Part shown: piece after piece, positions 6,904 through 14,720 of the stretch | How the letters are laid out: each line of letters begins with the position of its first letter | Position numbering within the stretch: the first letter of the stretch is position 1 | Assembly (NCBI GenBank): GCA_009695195.1 | Contig: SIBJ01000026.1 | Location: 1 to 41,776 of the forward strand | Direction of reading: 5' to 3' | DNA: 41,776 nt | Source: Pedosphaera sp. | GTDB taxonomy: Bacteria; Verrucomicrobiota; Verrucomicrobiia; Limisphaerales; JADLHS01 | Program-made: the position numbers and the translations under genes | Notes under the pieces: model-generated | Database searches by the model: none | Seen by the model: only the letters and a program-made list of their open reading frames with translations | What the model was told of the DNA's origin: nothing

Positions 6904-7365
6904 ATGCAAATCATCGCCGCCCACGCCGCCCCGCATCTACCAACCGTGCGCGAACTCTTCACCGAGTACGCGAACTCAATCGAAATTGATCTGTGCTTCC
7001 AAAGTTTCGACCGCGAACTTTCGGAGTTGCCCGGCAAATATGCGCTGCCCGATGGACGGCTTCTTCTCGCAATGGAAAATGAAATACCCGCCGGCTGCGT
7101 TGCGTTGCGAAAGATTGATGGCGGCGTTTGCGAGATGAAGCGGCTTTACGTCCGCCCGGCGTTTCGCGGGCGGGGCCTCGGGCGTGAACTCGCGAATGCG
7201 GTCGTCGTTGCCGCGCGGGAAATCGGTTACGAGCGGATGCGGCTCGACACGCTCAGTTCGATGACGGCGGCGATCGCGCTTTACGAATCGCTCGGCTTCC
7301 AGCGCATCCCGGCTTACTACGACAACCCGAGCGGTTGCGCGGTGTTCATGGAGTTGAAACTGTAG
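6904..7365 (+). CDS. GNAT-family N-acetyltransferase (153 aa)
   Basis: The acetyl-CoA binding motif A is clear: EMKRLYVRPAFRGRGLGREL (about residues 77-96), with the R/Q-x-x-G-x-G/A loop as RGRGLG. It is followed by a helix, and by the typical motif B end AIALYESLGFQRIPAYYDNP (about 122-141). Such enzymes transfer acetyl from acetyl-CoA to an amine; the substrate cannot be read from sequence. Overall length is usual for the family. It starts 41 bases after the dUTPase gene, separated by a short GACGTGAGGAG word also found after its own stop. Confidence 0.85.
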   Translation: MQIIAAHAAPHLPTVRELFTEYANSIEIDLCFQSFDRELSELPGKYALPDGRLLLAMENEIPAGCVALRKIDGGVCEMKRLYVRPAFRGRGLGRELANAVVVAAREIGYERMRLDTLSSMTAAIALYESLGFQRIPAYYDNPSGCAVFMELKL

Positions 7366-7370
7366 GCGAC

Positions 7371-7422
7371 GACGTGAGGAGTCGCTCTCCGCCTCCAAAG
7401 CGTGTCTCGTCACCTCGACTCC
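7371..7422. repeat. Short fold-back with GACGTGAGGAG word
   Basis: GACGTGAGGAG occurs at 7371-7381 and also at 6876-6886, on either side of the GNAT gene. GGAGTCG (7378-7384) can pair with CGACTCC (7416-7422). It looks like a degenerate member of another intergenic repeat family. Confidence 0.4.
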
Positions 7423-7512
7423 TACCAACTCAGAGCGCCGTCGCCGCTGCGCTTTGCCGGCGCAGTCCAAAATATTTCTCGGCATCCGCGCGGCCACGTT
7501 TAACATCCCGCC

Positions 7513-8103
7513 ATGAGCAAAGCTTTCACCCGACTCGCCCCCGCCGCCACGCCGGTGCCGCCGCGCTGGCGCAAGGACGTCGAGCGCATCCTCATCACCG
7601 ACGCGATGCTCGCGCGGCGCATCCGGCAGGTGGCCGGCGAAATCCAACGCGACTTTCAGGGCCGCGAGATGGTCGTCGTCTCGCTGCTCAACGGCACGGT
7701 GATGTTTCTCGGCGATCTCATCCGCAATCTCTCGATCCCCTTGCGGCTCGATTTCATGGGCGTTTCCAGCTACGGCGCGGGGACGGAGTCCGGCGAGCTG
7801 GTTTACACCAAGGAACTCCGACTCGACGTGCGCGGCCGCGACGTGCTGCTCGTGGACGACATCCTCGACACCGGCAAGACGCTGACGCGCGTTCGCGCAA
7901 AACTCCAGGCGCTGAAGCCGCGTCGGATAAAAATCTGCGTGCTGCTCGACAAGCCATCGCGTCGCGTCGAGCCCGTCAAAACCGATTACGTCGGCTTCGC
8001 GATTCCGGATGTGTTCGTCGTGGGCTACGGACTGGATTACGCCGAGCGGTATCGCAACCTGCCGTTCGTGGGCGTGTTGAAGCCGGAGATGTATCGGCGG
8101 TGA
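7513..8103 (+). CDS. hpt: Hypoxanthine phosphoribosyltransferase (196 aa)
   Basis: The PRPP-binding motif VLLVDDILDTGKTL is at residues 111-124, the pyrophosphate-binding loop LLNGTVMFLGDL at 58-69, and the base-binding C-terminus has VGYGLDYAERYRNLPFVGVL. These are the marks of HGPRT, which joins hypoxanthine or guanine to PRPP in purine salvage in the cytoplasm. Length is slightly above the usual 175-185 because of a 20-residue N-terminal extension; the chosen ATG 7513 is the first in frame. moaD follows 15 bases later. A nucleoside transporter (8951) downstream fits a salvage setting. Confidence 0.92.
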   Translation: MSKAFTRLAPAATPVPPRWRKDVERILITDAMLARRIRQVAGEIQRDFQGREMVVVSLLNGTVMFLGDLIRNLSIPLRLDFMGVSSYGAGTESGELVYTKELRLDVRGRDVLLVDDILDTGKTLTRVRAKLQALKPRRIKICVLLDKPSRRVEPVKTDYVGFAIPDVFVVGYGLDYAERYRNLPFVGVLKPEMYRR

Positions 8104-8118
8104 ATCGTGAAACGTGAA

Positions 8119-8364
8119 ATGGAAATCAGCGTTCACTTTTACTCGTATCTCAAGGAGCTGACCGGCTGCGCGCGAACGGTGGAAACGCTCGCCGCCGACA
8201 CGACCGTCGGCGTGTTGCACGATCAATTGATGGAAAAGTTTCCAAAGCTCACCGCGATGAAAAAATCCACACTCATCTCCGTCGGCGTGGAATATCAGCC
8301 GCGCGATTATGTGTTGCATGACGGAGAAGAAGTGTCGCTGTTCCCACCGGTGCAGGGCGGCTGA
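8119..8364 (+). CDS. moaD: Molybdopterin synthase small subunit MoaD (81 aa)
   Basis: A ubiquitin-fold protein ending in the required Gly-Gly (FPPVQGG), the residue that carries the thiocarboxylate for dithiolene formation in molybdenum cofactor synthesis. The frame holds the usual MEISVHFYSYLKELTG start and a VSLFPPVQGG end. ATG 8119 gives the normal 81 residues; an in-frame GTG at 8107 would add four. The stop overlaps the first base pairs of a fold-back repeat, and moaE follows after that repeat. No moaA, moaC or mogA is in the window. Confidence 0.88.
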   Translation: MEISVHFYSYLKELTGCARTVETLAADTTVGVLHDQLMEKFPKLTAMKKSTLISVGVEYQPRDYVLHDGEEVSLFPPVQGG

Positions 8365-8442
8365 AGTGTTCAGTTTTCAGTATTCGGATCACGCGCACAT
8401 TTCTATAACGGCTGGATACTGAACACTGAATGCTGAATACTT
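8363..8442. repeat. Fold-back repeat of TTCAGT/ACTGAA words between moaD and moaE
   Basis: Left arm 8363-8385 (GAAGTGTTCAGTTTTCAGTA...) and right arm 8415-8443 (...ACTGAACACTGAATGCTGAA) are imperfect reverse complements built of 7-8-base words. The repeat touches the moaD stop and contains the annotated moaE ATG. Confidence 0.6.
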
Positions 8443-8837
8443 CCCTTGTGAATCGCCATCTCACTATCACAACCGAACCGATAGACGAAGGGGCGCTGCT
8501 GTGTGCGCGGACCATGTCCGTCGGCATGGGTGCGGTGGTTTATTTCCTCGGCGTGGTGCGCGGGAACGAGGACGGCAAAACCATTTCGGCCATCGAGTAT
8601 GAGGCGTTCGAGAAAATGGTGACGCACCAGTTCAACGTGCTCTTCGCCGAAATGGAAAAGCGGTGGCCGATTGAATCCGTGCGCCTCGTGCATCGCATCG
8701 GCGTGGTGAAGGTCAACGAACCGTCGCTGTGGGTGGAAGTCATCGCGCCGCATCGCGGCGAAGCGTTCGCGGCGTGCCAGTGGCTCATTGACGGGATGAA
8801 ACGCGTCGTGCCGATCTGGAAGAAGCCGGTCGCGTGA
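8430..8837 (+). CDS. moaE: Molybdopterin synthase catalytic subunit MoaE (135 aa)
   Basis: The protein has the MoaE layout: GAVVYFLGVVRGNEDGK (about 30-46), EYEAFEKM, the conserved HRIGVVKVNEPSLWVEV segment, HRGEAFAACQWLIDGMK, and the terminal VPIWKK motif whose lysine is needed for catalysis. With MoaD it turns precursor Z into molybdopterin. ATG 8430 lies inside the fold-back repeat, so the GTG at 8448 (VNRHLTITTEP) is an equally good start; the choice affects only six residues. Confidence 0.9.
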   Translation: MLNTSLVNRHLTITTEPIDEGALLCARTMSVGMGAVVYFLGVVRGNEDGKTISAIEYEAFEKMVTHQFNVLFAEMEKRWPIESVRLVHRIGVVKVNEPSLWVEVIAPHRGEAFAACQWLIDGMKRVVPIWKKPVA

Positions 8838-8910
8838 GGCGCGCGGCGTTCACGCCGCTTCACGGGCCGCATGGTATTCCGACGTTGAAGCGGACTGAAG
8901 TCCGCGCTCC
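8838..8910. repeat. Double-hairpin repeat between moaE and the nucleoside transporter
   Basis: Two hairpins, each with a 6-bp stem and 4-base loop: GCGGCGttcaCGCCGC (8843-8858) and GCGGACtgaaGTCCGC (8890-8905). The outer flanks GG(C)GCGCGG and CCGCGCTCC also pair, so the whole can fold back on itself. It starts at the moaE stop. An open frame through it made the downstream gene look 39 codons longer. Confidence 0.65.
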
Positions 8911-8950
8911 GTCCTCGACTCGCCGCGCCCGACCCGCTACCGTCCGCTCC

Positions 8951-10195
8951 ATGCAACTCAAGCTGATCAGCCTTCTCGGCCTGATTGTGTTCGTCGCCAT
9001 CGCGTGGGGAATTTCTTCCAATCGCAAATTATTTCCGTGGCGCGCTGTGGTCTGGGGACTGGCTTTGCAGTTTGTTTTCGGCTGGCTGATTCTAAAAACG
9101 AAACCGGGCGCGGCGGTGTTTGATTTTTTCCAGCGCGGCGTCACCAAGCTCATCGGCTTTGCGGACGAGGGATCGAAGATGGTTTTTGGGCCGCTGGCGA
9201 ACAAGGATTTGCTTTCGGAAAAACTCGGGGCGAACAACAGCTTCATCTTTGTCATCACCGTCACGGCCACGATCATCCTGGTCGCCGCGATCTCGTCGCT
9301 GCTCTATCACTACGGCATTTTGCAAGTGGTCGTGCGCGGCACGGCGTGGGTGATGCAACGGCTCATGCGCACCAGCGGCAGCGAAAGTCTCGCGGCGGCG
9401 GCGAACATTTTCATGGGCCAGACCGAAGCGCCGCTCGTCATCAAACCGTACCTCGCGACGATGACGCGCAGCGAAATCCTCGCGATGATGACCGGCGGCA
9501 TGGCGACCATCGCGGGCGGCGTGCTGGCGGCCTACGTTTCGTTCGGCATTTCCGCCGGCCACTTGCTCACCGCCTCCGTGATGAGCGCGCCGGCGGCCTT
9601 GCTGATCGCGAAAGTGATGTTGCCCGAGACGGAGAAAAGCGAAACCGCCGCCGGCGCTTCCGCCAAGATTCCGCGTGAGACGACCAACGGCCTCGATGCG
9701 CTGTGCCGCGGCGCAAGCGAGGGAATGATGCTCGCGATCAATGTCATGGCCATGCTCATCGCGTTCGTGGCGGTGGTGGCGCTGGCGAATTATTTATTGA
9801 GCGTGGGGTTGCGGCAGGTGGGCGTTCACGCGGGTACGCCGTTGCAAACGGTTTTCGGCTGGCTCAACGCGCCGTTCGCGTGGCTGATGGGCGTGCCGGC
9901 GAAGGATTGCGTCGCCATCGGCGGCGTGCTGGGCGAGCGCATCGTGCTCAACGAATTCATCGGCTACCTCAGTTTGAGCAAGGCGACCGCGCAGCTCGAT
10001 CCGCGTAGTTTCACGTTGGCGACCTACGCGCTGTGCGGCTTTGCGAATTTTTCCAGCATCGCGATTCAGATTGGCGGCATCGGTTCGCTCATGCCCTCGC
10101 GCCGGAGTGATCTCGCGAAGCTCGGCCTGCGCGCGATGATTGGCGGATTGTTGGCGAGTTATCTGACGGCGACGATTGCGGGGATTTTGTTGTGA
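8951..10195 (+). CDS. Concentrative nucleoside transporter, CNT/NupC family (414 aa)
   Basis: A polytopic membrane protein with the CNT signature blocks: ANIFMGQTEAPLVIKPYL, ILAMMTGGMATIAGGVLAAYVSFG, the segment with GERIVLNEFIGYL, and the late YALCGFANFSSIAIQIGGIG. These form the nucleoside and cation sites in CNT structures. The protein imports nucleosides across the inner membrane, driven by H+ or Na+. Length is typical (about 400). ATG 8951 was chosen because the 39 codons before it come from the double-hairpin repeat and encode an Arg/Pro-rich sequence unlike any CNT N-terminus. It would supply substrates for salvage with hpt nearby. Confidence 0.9.
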   Translation: MQLKLISLLGLIVFVAIAWGISSNRKLFPWRAVVWGLALQFVFGWLILKTKPGAAVFDFFQRGVTKLIGFADEGSKMVFGPLANKDLLSEKLGANNSFIFVITVTATIILVAAISSLLYHYGILQVVVRGTAWVMQRLMRTSGSESLAAAANIFMGQTEAPLVIKPYLATMTRSEILAMMTGGMATIAGGVLAAYVSFGISAGHLLTASVMSAPAALLIAKVMLPETEKSETAAGASAKIPRETTNGLDALCRGASEGMMLAINVMAMLIAFVAVVALANYLLSVGLRQVGVHAGTPLQTVFGWLNAPFAWLMGVPAKDCVAIGGVLGERIVLNEFIGYLSLSKATAQLDPRSFTLATYALCGFANFSSIAIQIGGIGSLMPSRRSDLAKLGLRAMIGGLLASYLTATIAGILL

Positions 10196-10252
10196 CGCAG
10201 AGTTCTGAATTCTGATTTCTCCGCGAGGCTCCGCGTTCTCCTCGTCGCTGCG

Positions 10253-11338
10253 TTAAGCGACCGGGGCGGGGGCAGAGACAAAACCAATTTCGCCCCGGGT
10301 GCGCGCGGCTTGAATCATCCAACCCGCGCTCCCGGTCTTCCGGATGAGTTGCGCCAGCTTCTTTTGGTAACCCGGTTTCTCCAATCGCGCGATCCAGAGC
10401 CGGTGGCGGCTGTAAACGAGCATCGGATGATCTCCGGGACTATCACCGGCGCAGAGGTATGGTCGGTCGCCGATCGCATCGAAGATGCAGGCGATCTTTC
10501 CGGAATAAGTGGGGACCGGAAATTGCAGGCGGCTGGTCAGCCGAAAACTTCGGAGTGTTTTTTCGTCAAGCGCGGCGTAGCCTGGATCGTTCCGGACCAA
10601 GAGGGCGTCCTTGTAAAGGCGACCGCTCCGATCCGTCAGGAGCGTCGAGATGCCGATGACATGATCCGCGCGCAAGCCTTGCTTGAGTCCGTGCTGACGC
10701 AAGCGCGGGTTCAACTCATGCTGAACCATCCAGCGAACGCTCCAGACGTTGCTGGCGGAAATGATCCAGACATCGAAACGGTGCCGGATCAGTTCGGCCA
10801 CCAACTCCACCATCTCCGGATAAAACCGCGGCGCGGGGAAACGCGTTTTTCCCGGCGTGACTTCGATGAAGCCGTCGTGAGGCGCACGGGCGAACTCGCA
10901 AGCCTCTCGCGTCGCGGCCACAACTTCCGAAACCCGCAGGTGCTCGAGCACCTCGACCGCCCACGCGTAACCATTGGCAAGCGGGGTCGGGTCCCGGTCG
11001 CCATGAGCCGTGGGCGCGAGGAACGCCTCGTAGTACTCGGTGAGGTCCGCACCGGATTGCAAAGTGACCAGGCCTTTGCCCGGAAGGCGGAAGGAAGGAC
11101 TGAGCGTTTCCGGCAACCGCGCGGCGGTCAACCGCCCGGAACGCGCCAGCACCGCGAGCGTCGCTTCTTGGACGTCGCCGCAGACCAGCGTGTTGTCGAA
11201 GTCAAAAACGACCGGCAGGTTTTTGCCCGCGCCCCGATCAATCAAGCGTTCCAGCGCGCGGCGGGTTTTCTCGTTCCAGCCCGGAGATTCCAGTTTGCAG
11301 CGGCGGCTTTTGGCTGGTTTCCGTTTTGCCGAGGCCAT
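10253..11338 (-). CDS. HAD-superfamily phosphatase, phosphoserine-phosphatase-like (361 aa)
   Basis: HAD motif I is VVFDFDNTLVCGD with nucleophile D46 and acid D48. Motif II is probably WIISASN (about 202-208), and motif IV is YLCAGDSPGDHPML. The long insert between motifs I and II is a cap domain, as in the PSP/HAD_2 group. It would remove phosphate from a small metabolite; the substrate is not readable. It is the last gene of a seven-gene minus-strand cluster and begins one base after the MFS gene ends. Beside an OPA-type carrier it could dephosphorylate an imported phosphorylated compound (inference). The N-terminus is basic with no signal peptide. Confidence 0.75.
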   Translation of the reverse strand: MASAKRKPAKSRRCKLESPGWNEKTRRALERLIDRGAGKNLPVVFDFDNTLVCGDVQEATLAVLARSGRLTAARLPETLSPSFRLPGKGLVTLQSGADLTEYYEAFLAPTAHGDRDPTPLANGYAWAVEVLEHLRVSEVVAATREACEFARAPHDGFIEVTPGKTRFPAPRFYPEMVELVAELIRHRFDVWIISASNVWSVRWMVQHELNPRLRQHGLKQGLRADHVIGISTLLTDRSGRLYKDALLVRNDPGYAALDEKTLRSFRLTSRLQFPVPTYSGKIACIFDAIGDRPYLCAGDSPGDHPMLVYSRHRLWIARLEKPGYQKKLAQLIRKTGSAGWMIQAARTRGEIGFVSAPAPVA

Positions 11339-11339
11339 G

Positions 11340-12647
11340 TTACCTGGCTCCTTTCGGACGCGCGTTCCAAATCGAGATCATGAAGCCCGCCGCCACGAGC
11401 ACCAAACCCGCGAGAACGTAGAAGACAAGATTCCAATCGCCTTTGGCCAAGTCCTTGAGCCAGCCCACGCCCGCGCCGGAAAAAATCGAACCCAGCGCGC
11501 CGAGGCACATCGTAAAGCCCGTGGCGATGGAGGCCGCGCGCGGATGACTGACATCAATCGTGGCCGCGCCGCTCATCAGCATGTCCGGGCCGTAGATCAG
11601 GAAGCCCGCGAGGCCCAGCAATGCTGTCGCCAGAATCCACTCGCCCCGCGGCACGAACGTGAAGCCCACACAAACCACGGCCAGACCGATCTGCATGATG
11701 GCGCACACCGGCGCGCGGCGTTTGCCAAACCAAGTGTCGGACATCCAACCCGCCGAGATCGCGCCGAGCGAACCGATGAGCGGTATCGCCACGGCGGTGA
11801 GCGCGCTGCCTTTGATCGAGCGGCCTTGGAAGTCCGCCATGTATTGCACGCTCCAGTTCATGAAGGAATAGCGCACGGCGTTCATGCAGAAGAAACCGAT
11901 GCCCAGAATCCACAGGATGCGGTTGGAAAAAGTAATTCGCAAAATCTCCGCCGTGGAGAGCGGAGCGGGGCTGGTGGTCGCCGAGGCATTGCCGGTCTGC
12001 GGTGCGTGCTCCAAACCGTCGTCGCGCACGGGTGGGAAGCCGGCTTCCTCCGGCGAGTTCCGCAGAAAAATGTAAAACACGATCGCCAGCGGGATCAGTA
12101 TCAGGCTGGGCACCCAGAACGCCGCGCGCCAGCCGAGCGACCCGCAAAGCTGCCCGGCGAGCAACCAGGAAACAACATTGCCCACGGTGTAACAGGTGGA
12201 GATCAAACCAATCACCACTCCCCGGCGCTGCGACGTGGTCCAGTTCGCGATGGTTTGCACGACGAGGGACCAGCCGGCGGATTGCGCGCAACCGTTCACC
12301 GCCCAAAGCACGAGCATCATGCTGAACGACGTCGCGAAGGCGAACAGCAGATTGGTCAGCGCCGCGAAGCAAAGCGCAACCGTCATCATGCGCCGCGCGC
12401 CGAAGCGTTCGCACAAGGTGCCGTTCACGATCTGCCCGATGGCGTAAAAAATGGCATACGTGGAAGGGATGCTGCCGACCTGCGCATTGGTCAGGTCGGG
12501 AAACTCCTTCAGGATGAGCGGTTGGGCCACCGCGAAATTGACGCGGCAAAGGTAGTAGGCGGCATACGCGCTCAAGAGCAACCAGAACGTGCGCAATTGC
12601 CAGGAGCGCAAATGTTGTCCGGCGGCGGGAGCGGCGGTGGCTGGCAT
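11340..12647 (-). CDS. MFS transporter, organophosphate:phosphate antiporter (OPA)-like (435 aa)
   Basis: About twelve hydrophobic helices. The first helix and the loop after it (AYAAYYLCRVNFAVAQPLIL) are close to the GlpT/UhpT pattern YxxYYxxRxNFSxAxP, and the segment GWSLVVQTIANWTTSQRRGVVIG fits the OPA conserved block with the RG after helix 5. OPA members swap organophosphates such as glycerol-3-phosphate or hexose-6-phosphate for phosphate across the inner membrane. Its place between a GS-like ligase and a HAD phosphatase supports a phosphorylated or amine-containing substrate. Substrate is unassigned. Confidence 0.78.
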   Translation of the reverse strand: MPATAAPAAGQHLRSWQLRTFWLLLSAYAAYYLCRVNFAVAQPLILKEFPDLTNAQVGSIPSTYAIFYAIGQIVNGTLCERFGARRMMTVALCFAALTNLLFAFATSFSMMLVLWAVNGCAQSAGWSLVVQTIANWTTSQRRGVVIGLISTCYTVGNVVSWLLAGQLCGSLGWRAAFWVPSLILIPLAIVFYIFLRNSPEEAGFPPVRDDGLEHAPQTGNASATTSPAPLSTAEILRITFSNRILWILGIGFFCMNAVRYSFMNWSVQYMADFQGRSIKGSALTAVAIPLIGSLGAISAGWMSDTWFGKRRAPVCAIMQIGLAVVCVGFTFVPRGEWILATALLGLAGFLIYGPDMLMSGAATIDVSHPRAASIATGFTMCLGALGSIFSGAGVGWLKDLAKGDWNLVFYVLAGLVLVAAGFMISIWNARPKGAR

Positions 12648-12668
12648 GTCAGTGGAATTGGTCGCCGC

Positions 12669-14015
12669 TCAGATTTGTTCGAAGTATCGCCGCTTTTCCC
12701 AGTCTGTGACCGCGTTGTTGAACGCTTCCACCTCCAGGCGCGCGTGGTGAACGTAAAATTCCACAACCGCATCGCCCAGCGCGGTGCGGGCGAGCTTGGA
12801 CTTTTCAAACAAGTCCGCCGCCTCGCGCAAGCTGCCGGGCAGCCGCGCCAGTTTCGGGTCCACGTAAGCGTTGCCCAGATATTCATCGCCGCAATCGAGA
12901 CGCTCTTTCACGCCAGCCATCCCGGCCGCGAGCATGGCCGCGAACGCGAGATAAGGATTAGCGTCGGCGCCCGGCATCCGATTCTCGATGCGGAAGGCAG
13001 GACCATGGCCGACGACGCGATAGCCGACCGTGCGATTGTCCACCGCCCACGCCATGCGCGTGGGCGCCCAACTGCCGGCCTGGTAACGCTTGTAACTGTT
13101 GATCGTCGGTCCGAAGAACAGGCACAGTTCGGGGGAATACTTGATCAGGCCGCCGAGGAATTGGCGGAAGTATTTAGAACCGACACTTCCCTTCGCGCCC
13201 GGGAACAGACTCCGACCGCCTTTCCAGAGGCTCATGTGGATGTGACACGAGTTGCCCGCTTCGCCCGGCGCGTATTTGGCCATGAATGAAACGGCCTTGC
13301 CATGTTGTTCGGCGATTTCCTTCACGCCCTGCTTGAACAGCACGTGCATGTCCGCCATCGCGAGCGGCTCGTCATAGACGAAGCTGATCTCGTGCTGGCC
13401 GCGACTCCACTCGCCCTTGCTGCTCTCCACCGGCACCCGCGCGGCGGTCATGCCGTTGCGAATGGCGCGCATCAACGGTTCGTCGCGCGTCGGCTGCATC
13501 AAATGGTAATCAATCCGGTAATCACTCGAGGGCTGAAGGTCACGGTAACCGCAGGCGAAGGCCGAGTGATAGGTCTGGTTGAACAGGTAAAATTCCAGTT
13601 CGCTCGCGCAGTAACAGGTCAATCCCTGTTTTTTCAGGAGCTCAAGTTGTCGGCGCAAAACCGATCGCGGCGACTCTGCCACCAGCGAGCCGTCATGCCT
13701 GAGGTGATCGCAAATCACCAGCGCCGTCGCAGCCTGCCACGGAATCACACGCAACGTCGTGAGGTCCGGTTGAAAGGCAAAGTCGCCGAAGCCCGCGGCC
13801 CAGTTCGCCACCTTGAACCCGTCGAGCGGATCCATGTCGAGATTCACGGTGAGAAGATAATTGCATCCGTGCGTGCCGTGCTTCGCCACCGAATCGAGGA
13901 AGAGGTCCGCGCGAAATCGTTTTCCAACCAAGCGCCCAAACGGATCCGCGAGCGCGACGATGACGGTGTCAATCTTTCCCACGCGGACCTGTTGGGTAAG
14001 TTGTTTGAGGTTCAT
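12669..14015 (-). CDS. Glutamine-synthetase-family ligase, GlnA3/PuuA-like (448 aa)
   Basis: Class features are present: SELEF at 138-142, GQHEI at 206-210 (metal ligands), GNSCHIHMSL at 254-263 with the ATP/ammonia-site histidine, and the late FRIENRMPGADANPYL. It lacks the central KPMFGDNGSG block of true glutamine synthetases, having AKYAPGEAGNS instead. That points to the gamma-glutamyl-amine ligase branch (PuuA, GlnA3, GlnA4), which joins glutamate to polyamines or ethanolamine using ATP. Cluster neighbours ALDH and Fe-ADH match the oxidation steps of such pathways. ATG 14015 is nine bases after the upstream stop. Confidence 0.82.
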   Translation of the reverse strand: MNLKQLTQQVRVGKIDTVIVALADPFGRLVGKRFRADLFLDSVAKHGTHGCNYLLTVNLDMDPLDGFKVANWAAGFGDFAFQPDLTTLRVIPWQAATALVICDHLRHDGSLVAESPRSVLRRQLELLKKQGLTCYCASELEFYLFNQTYHSAFACGYRDLQPSSDYRIDYHLMQPTRDEPLMRAIRNGMTAARVPVESSKGEWSRGQHEISFVYDEPLAMADMHVLFKQGVKEIAEQHGKAVSFMAKYAPGEAGNSCHIHMSLWKGGRSLFPGAKGSVGSKYFRQFLGGLIKYSPELCLFFGPTINSYKRYQAGSWAPTRMAWAVDNRTVGYRVVGHGPAFRIENRMPGADANPYLAFAAMLAAGMAGVKERLDCGDEYLGNAYVDPKLARLPGSLREAADLFEKSKLARTALGDAVVEFYVHHARLEVEAFNNAVTDWEKRRYFEQI

Positions 14016-14024
14016 GGGAAATCT

Positions 14025-14267
14025 CTATCGAATCCGGCCCAGCTTGGCGCGCTCTTCCAATTTTTTCGCGCGGCGAAATTCCCGGTAGGCATCCACGAAA
14101 ACTTCTTCGATCAGGTGGCGCGTTGTGCCTGGGATTCCGGAGCGGGCGATGATGGCGTCCAGCCTGGCAAAATACACCCGCTCCAACGTGACTTTTTGTT
14201 CGTCACTGGCGGTGTCCAAATCGTATTTCGCCTGTAGCAGCGCCTCGAGTTCAGGATTTCGGGACAT
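14025..14267 (-). CDS. Small hypothetical protein (80 aa)
   Basis: Starts MSRNPELEALLQ at 14267, overlapping the end of the preceding 138-aa gene by 17 bases, and ends nine bases before the GS-like gene. It is helical and charged (VTLERVYFARLDAIIARSG, EEVFVDAYREFRRAKKLEER), without signal peptide or membrane segment. I do not recognise a family. The tight overlap with both neighbours argues that it is a real gene of the operon, perhaps a partner subunit of the 138-aa protein. Confidence 0.6.
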   Translation of the reverse strand: MSRNPELEALLQAKYDLDTASDEQKVTLERVYFARLDAIIARSGIPGTTRHLIEEVFVDAYREFRRAKKLEERAKLGRIR

Positions 14268-14667
14268 TGAAGACTGCCTCAAGGATTTCCGCCCGTCGTT
14301 CCGGAGCCATCGAGTTGTGCCACATGCGTTGGTCGGTCCGGAGCATCTCAATGGTCGCCTCGACGTCCGGCAGCGTGAACTTCACCCGTCCCGGAGGCAA
14401 TCCGCCGGCTTGCTCGGCTTGCATCACCAGCCGTTCACCTTCGGCGATCAAGCTGGAAACCCAAATCTGGTGCTCGCGCAGATCGGCTGGAGTTGGGTCC
14501 TGCAAGATCATGCGCTCGTCCACCGTTTCCTGAAACAGGCGAACCGATTTGAGCCAGGCCACGATTTCCGAAACGAGATCAAACTCGCCGTTCAGAAAAT
14601 CGCGGGCGTTCTGGTCAATGATCAAGCCGACCGCTTGCCAGCGTGGGGATTCAAGCACTTCAGGCAT
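14251..14667 (-). CDS. Hypothetical protein (138 aa)
   Basis: Begins MPEVLESPRWQAVGLIIDQN and is soluble and mostly helical, with a conserved-looking middle (WLKSVRLFQETVDERMILQDPTP, given in two pieces: WLKSVRLFQETVD and ERMILQDPTP). No catalytic motif or metal site is evident and I do not recognise the family. It lies 53 bases after the ALDH gene and overlaps the 80-aa gene. ATG 14667 was chosen over an in-frame ATG at 14724, which would bring it almost into the ALDH stop and add an Arg/His-rich stretch. Confidence 0.55.
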   Translation of the reverse strand: MPEVLESPRWQAVGLIIDQNARDFLNGEFDLVSEIVAWLKSVRLFQETVDERMILQDPTPADLREHQIWVSSLIAEGERLVMQAEQAGGLPPGRVKFTLPDVEATIEMLRTDQRMWHNSMAPERRAEILEAVFNVPKS

Positions 14668-14720
14668 GGCGGAACTATGGAGTCTGGGACGGTGGGCGTC
14701 AACGCGGAGTTCAGCGCGTC

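Noticed and set aside
6976..8319. 447-codon minus-strand frame opposite the GNAT, hpt and moaD genes
   Set aside because: Crosses three well-identified genes and their gaps; composition is His/Arg/Glu-rich with no domain.
8834..8950. 39-codon N-terminal extension of the CNT transporter
   Set aside because: It is encoded by the double-hairpin repeat and has no counterpart in the family; ATG 8951 gives a standard N-terminus.
11040..13289. 749-codon open frame on + opposite the HAD, MFS and GS-like genes
   Set aside because: Its product is low-complexity (Arg, His, Glu, Gln-rich) without recognisable domains, and it mirrors three clearly recognisable genes on the other strand. High GC leaves the antisense frame open.
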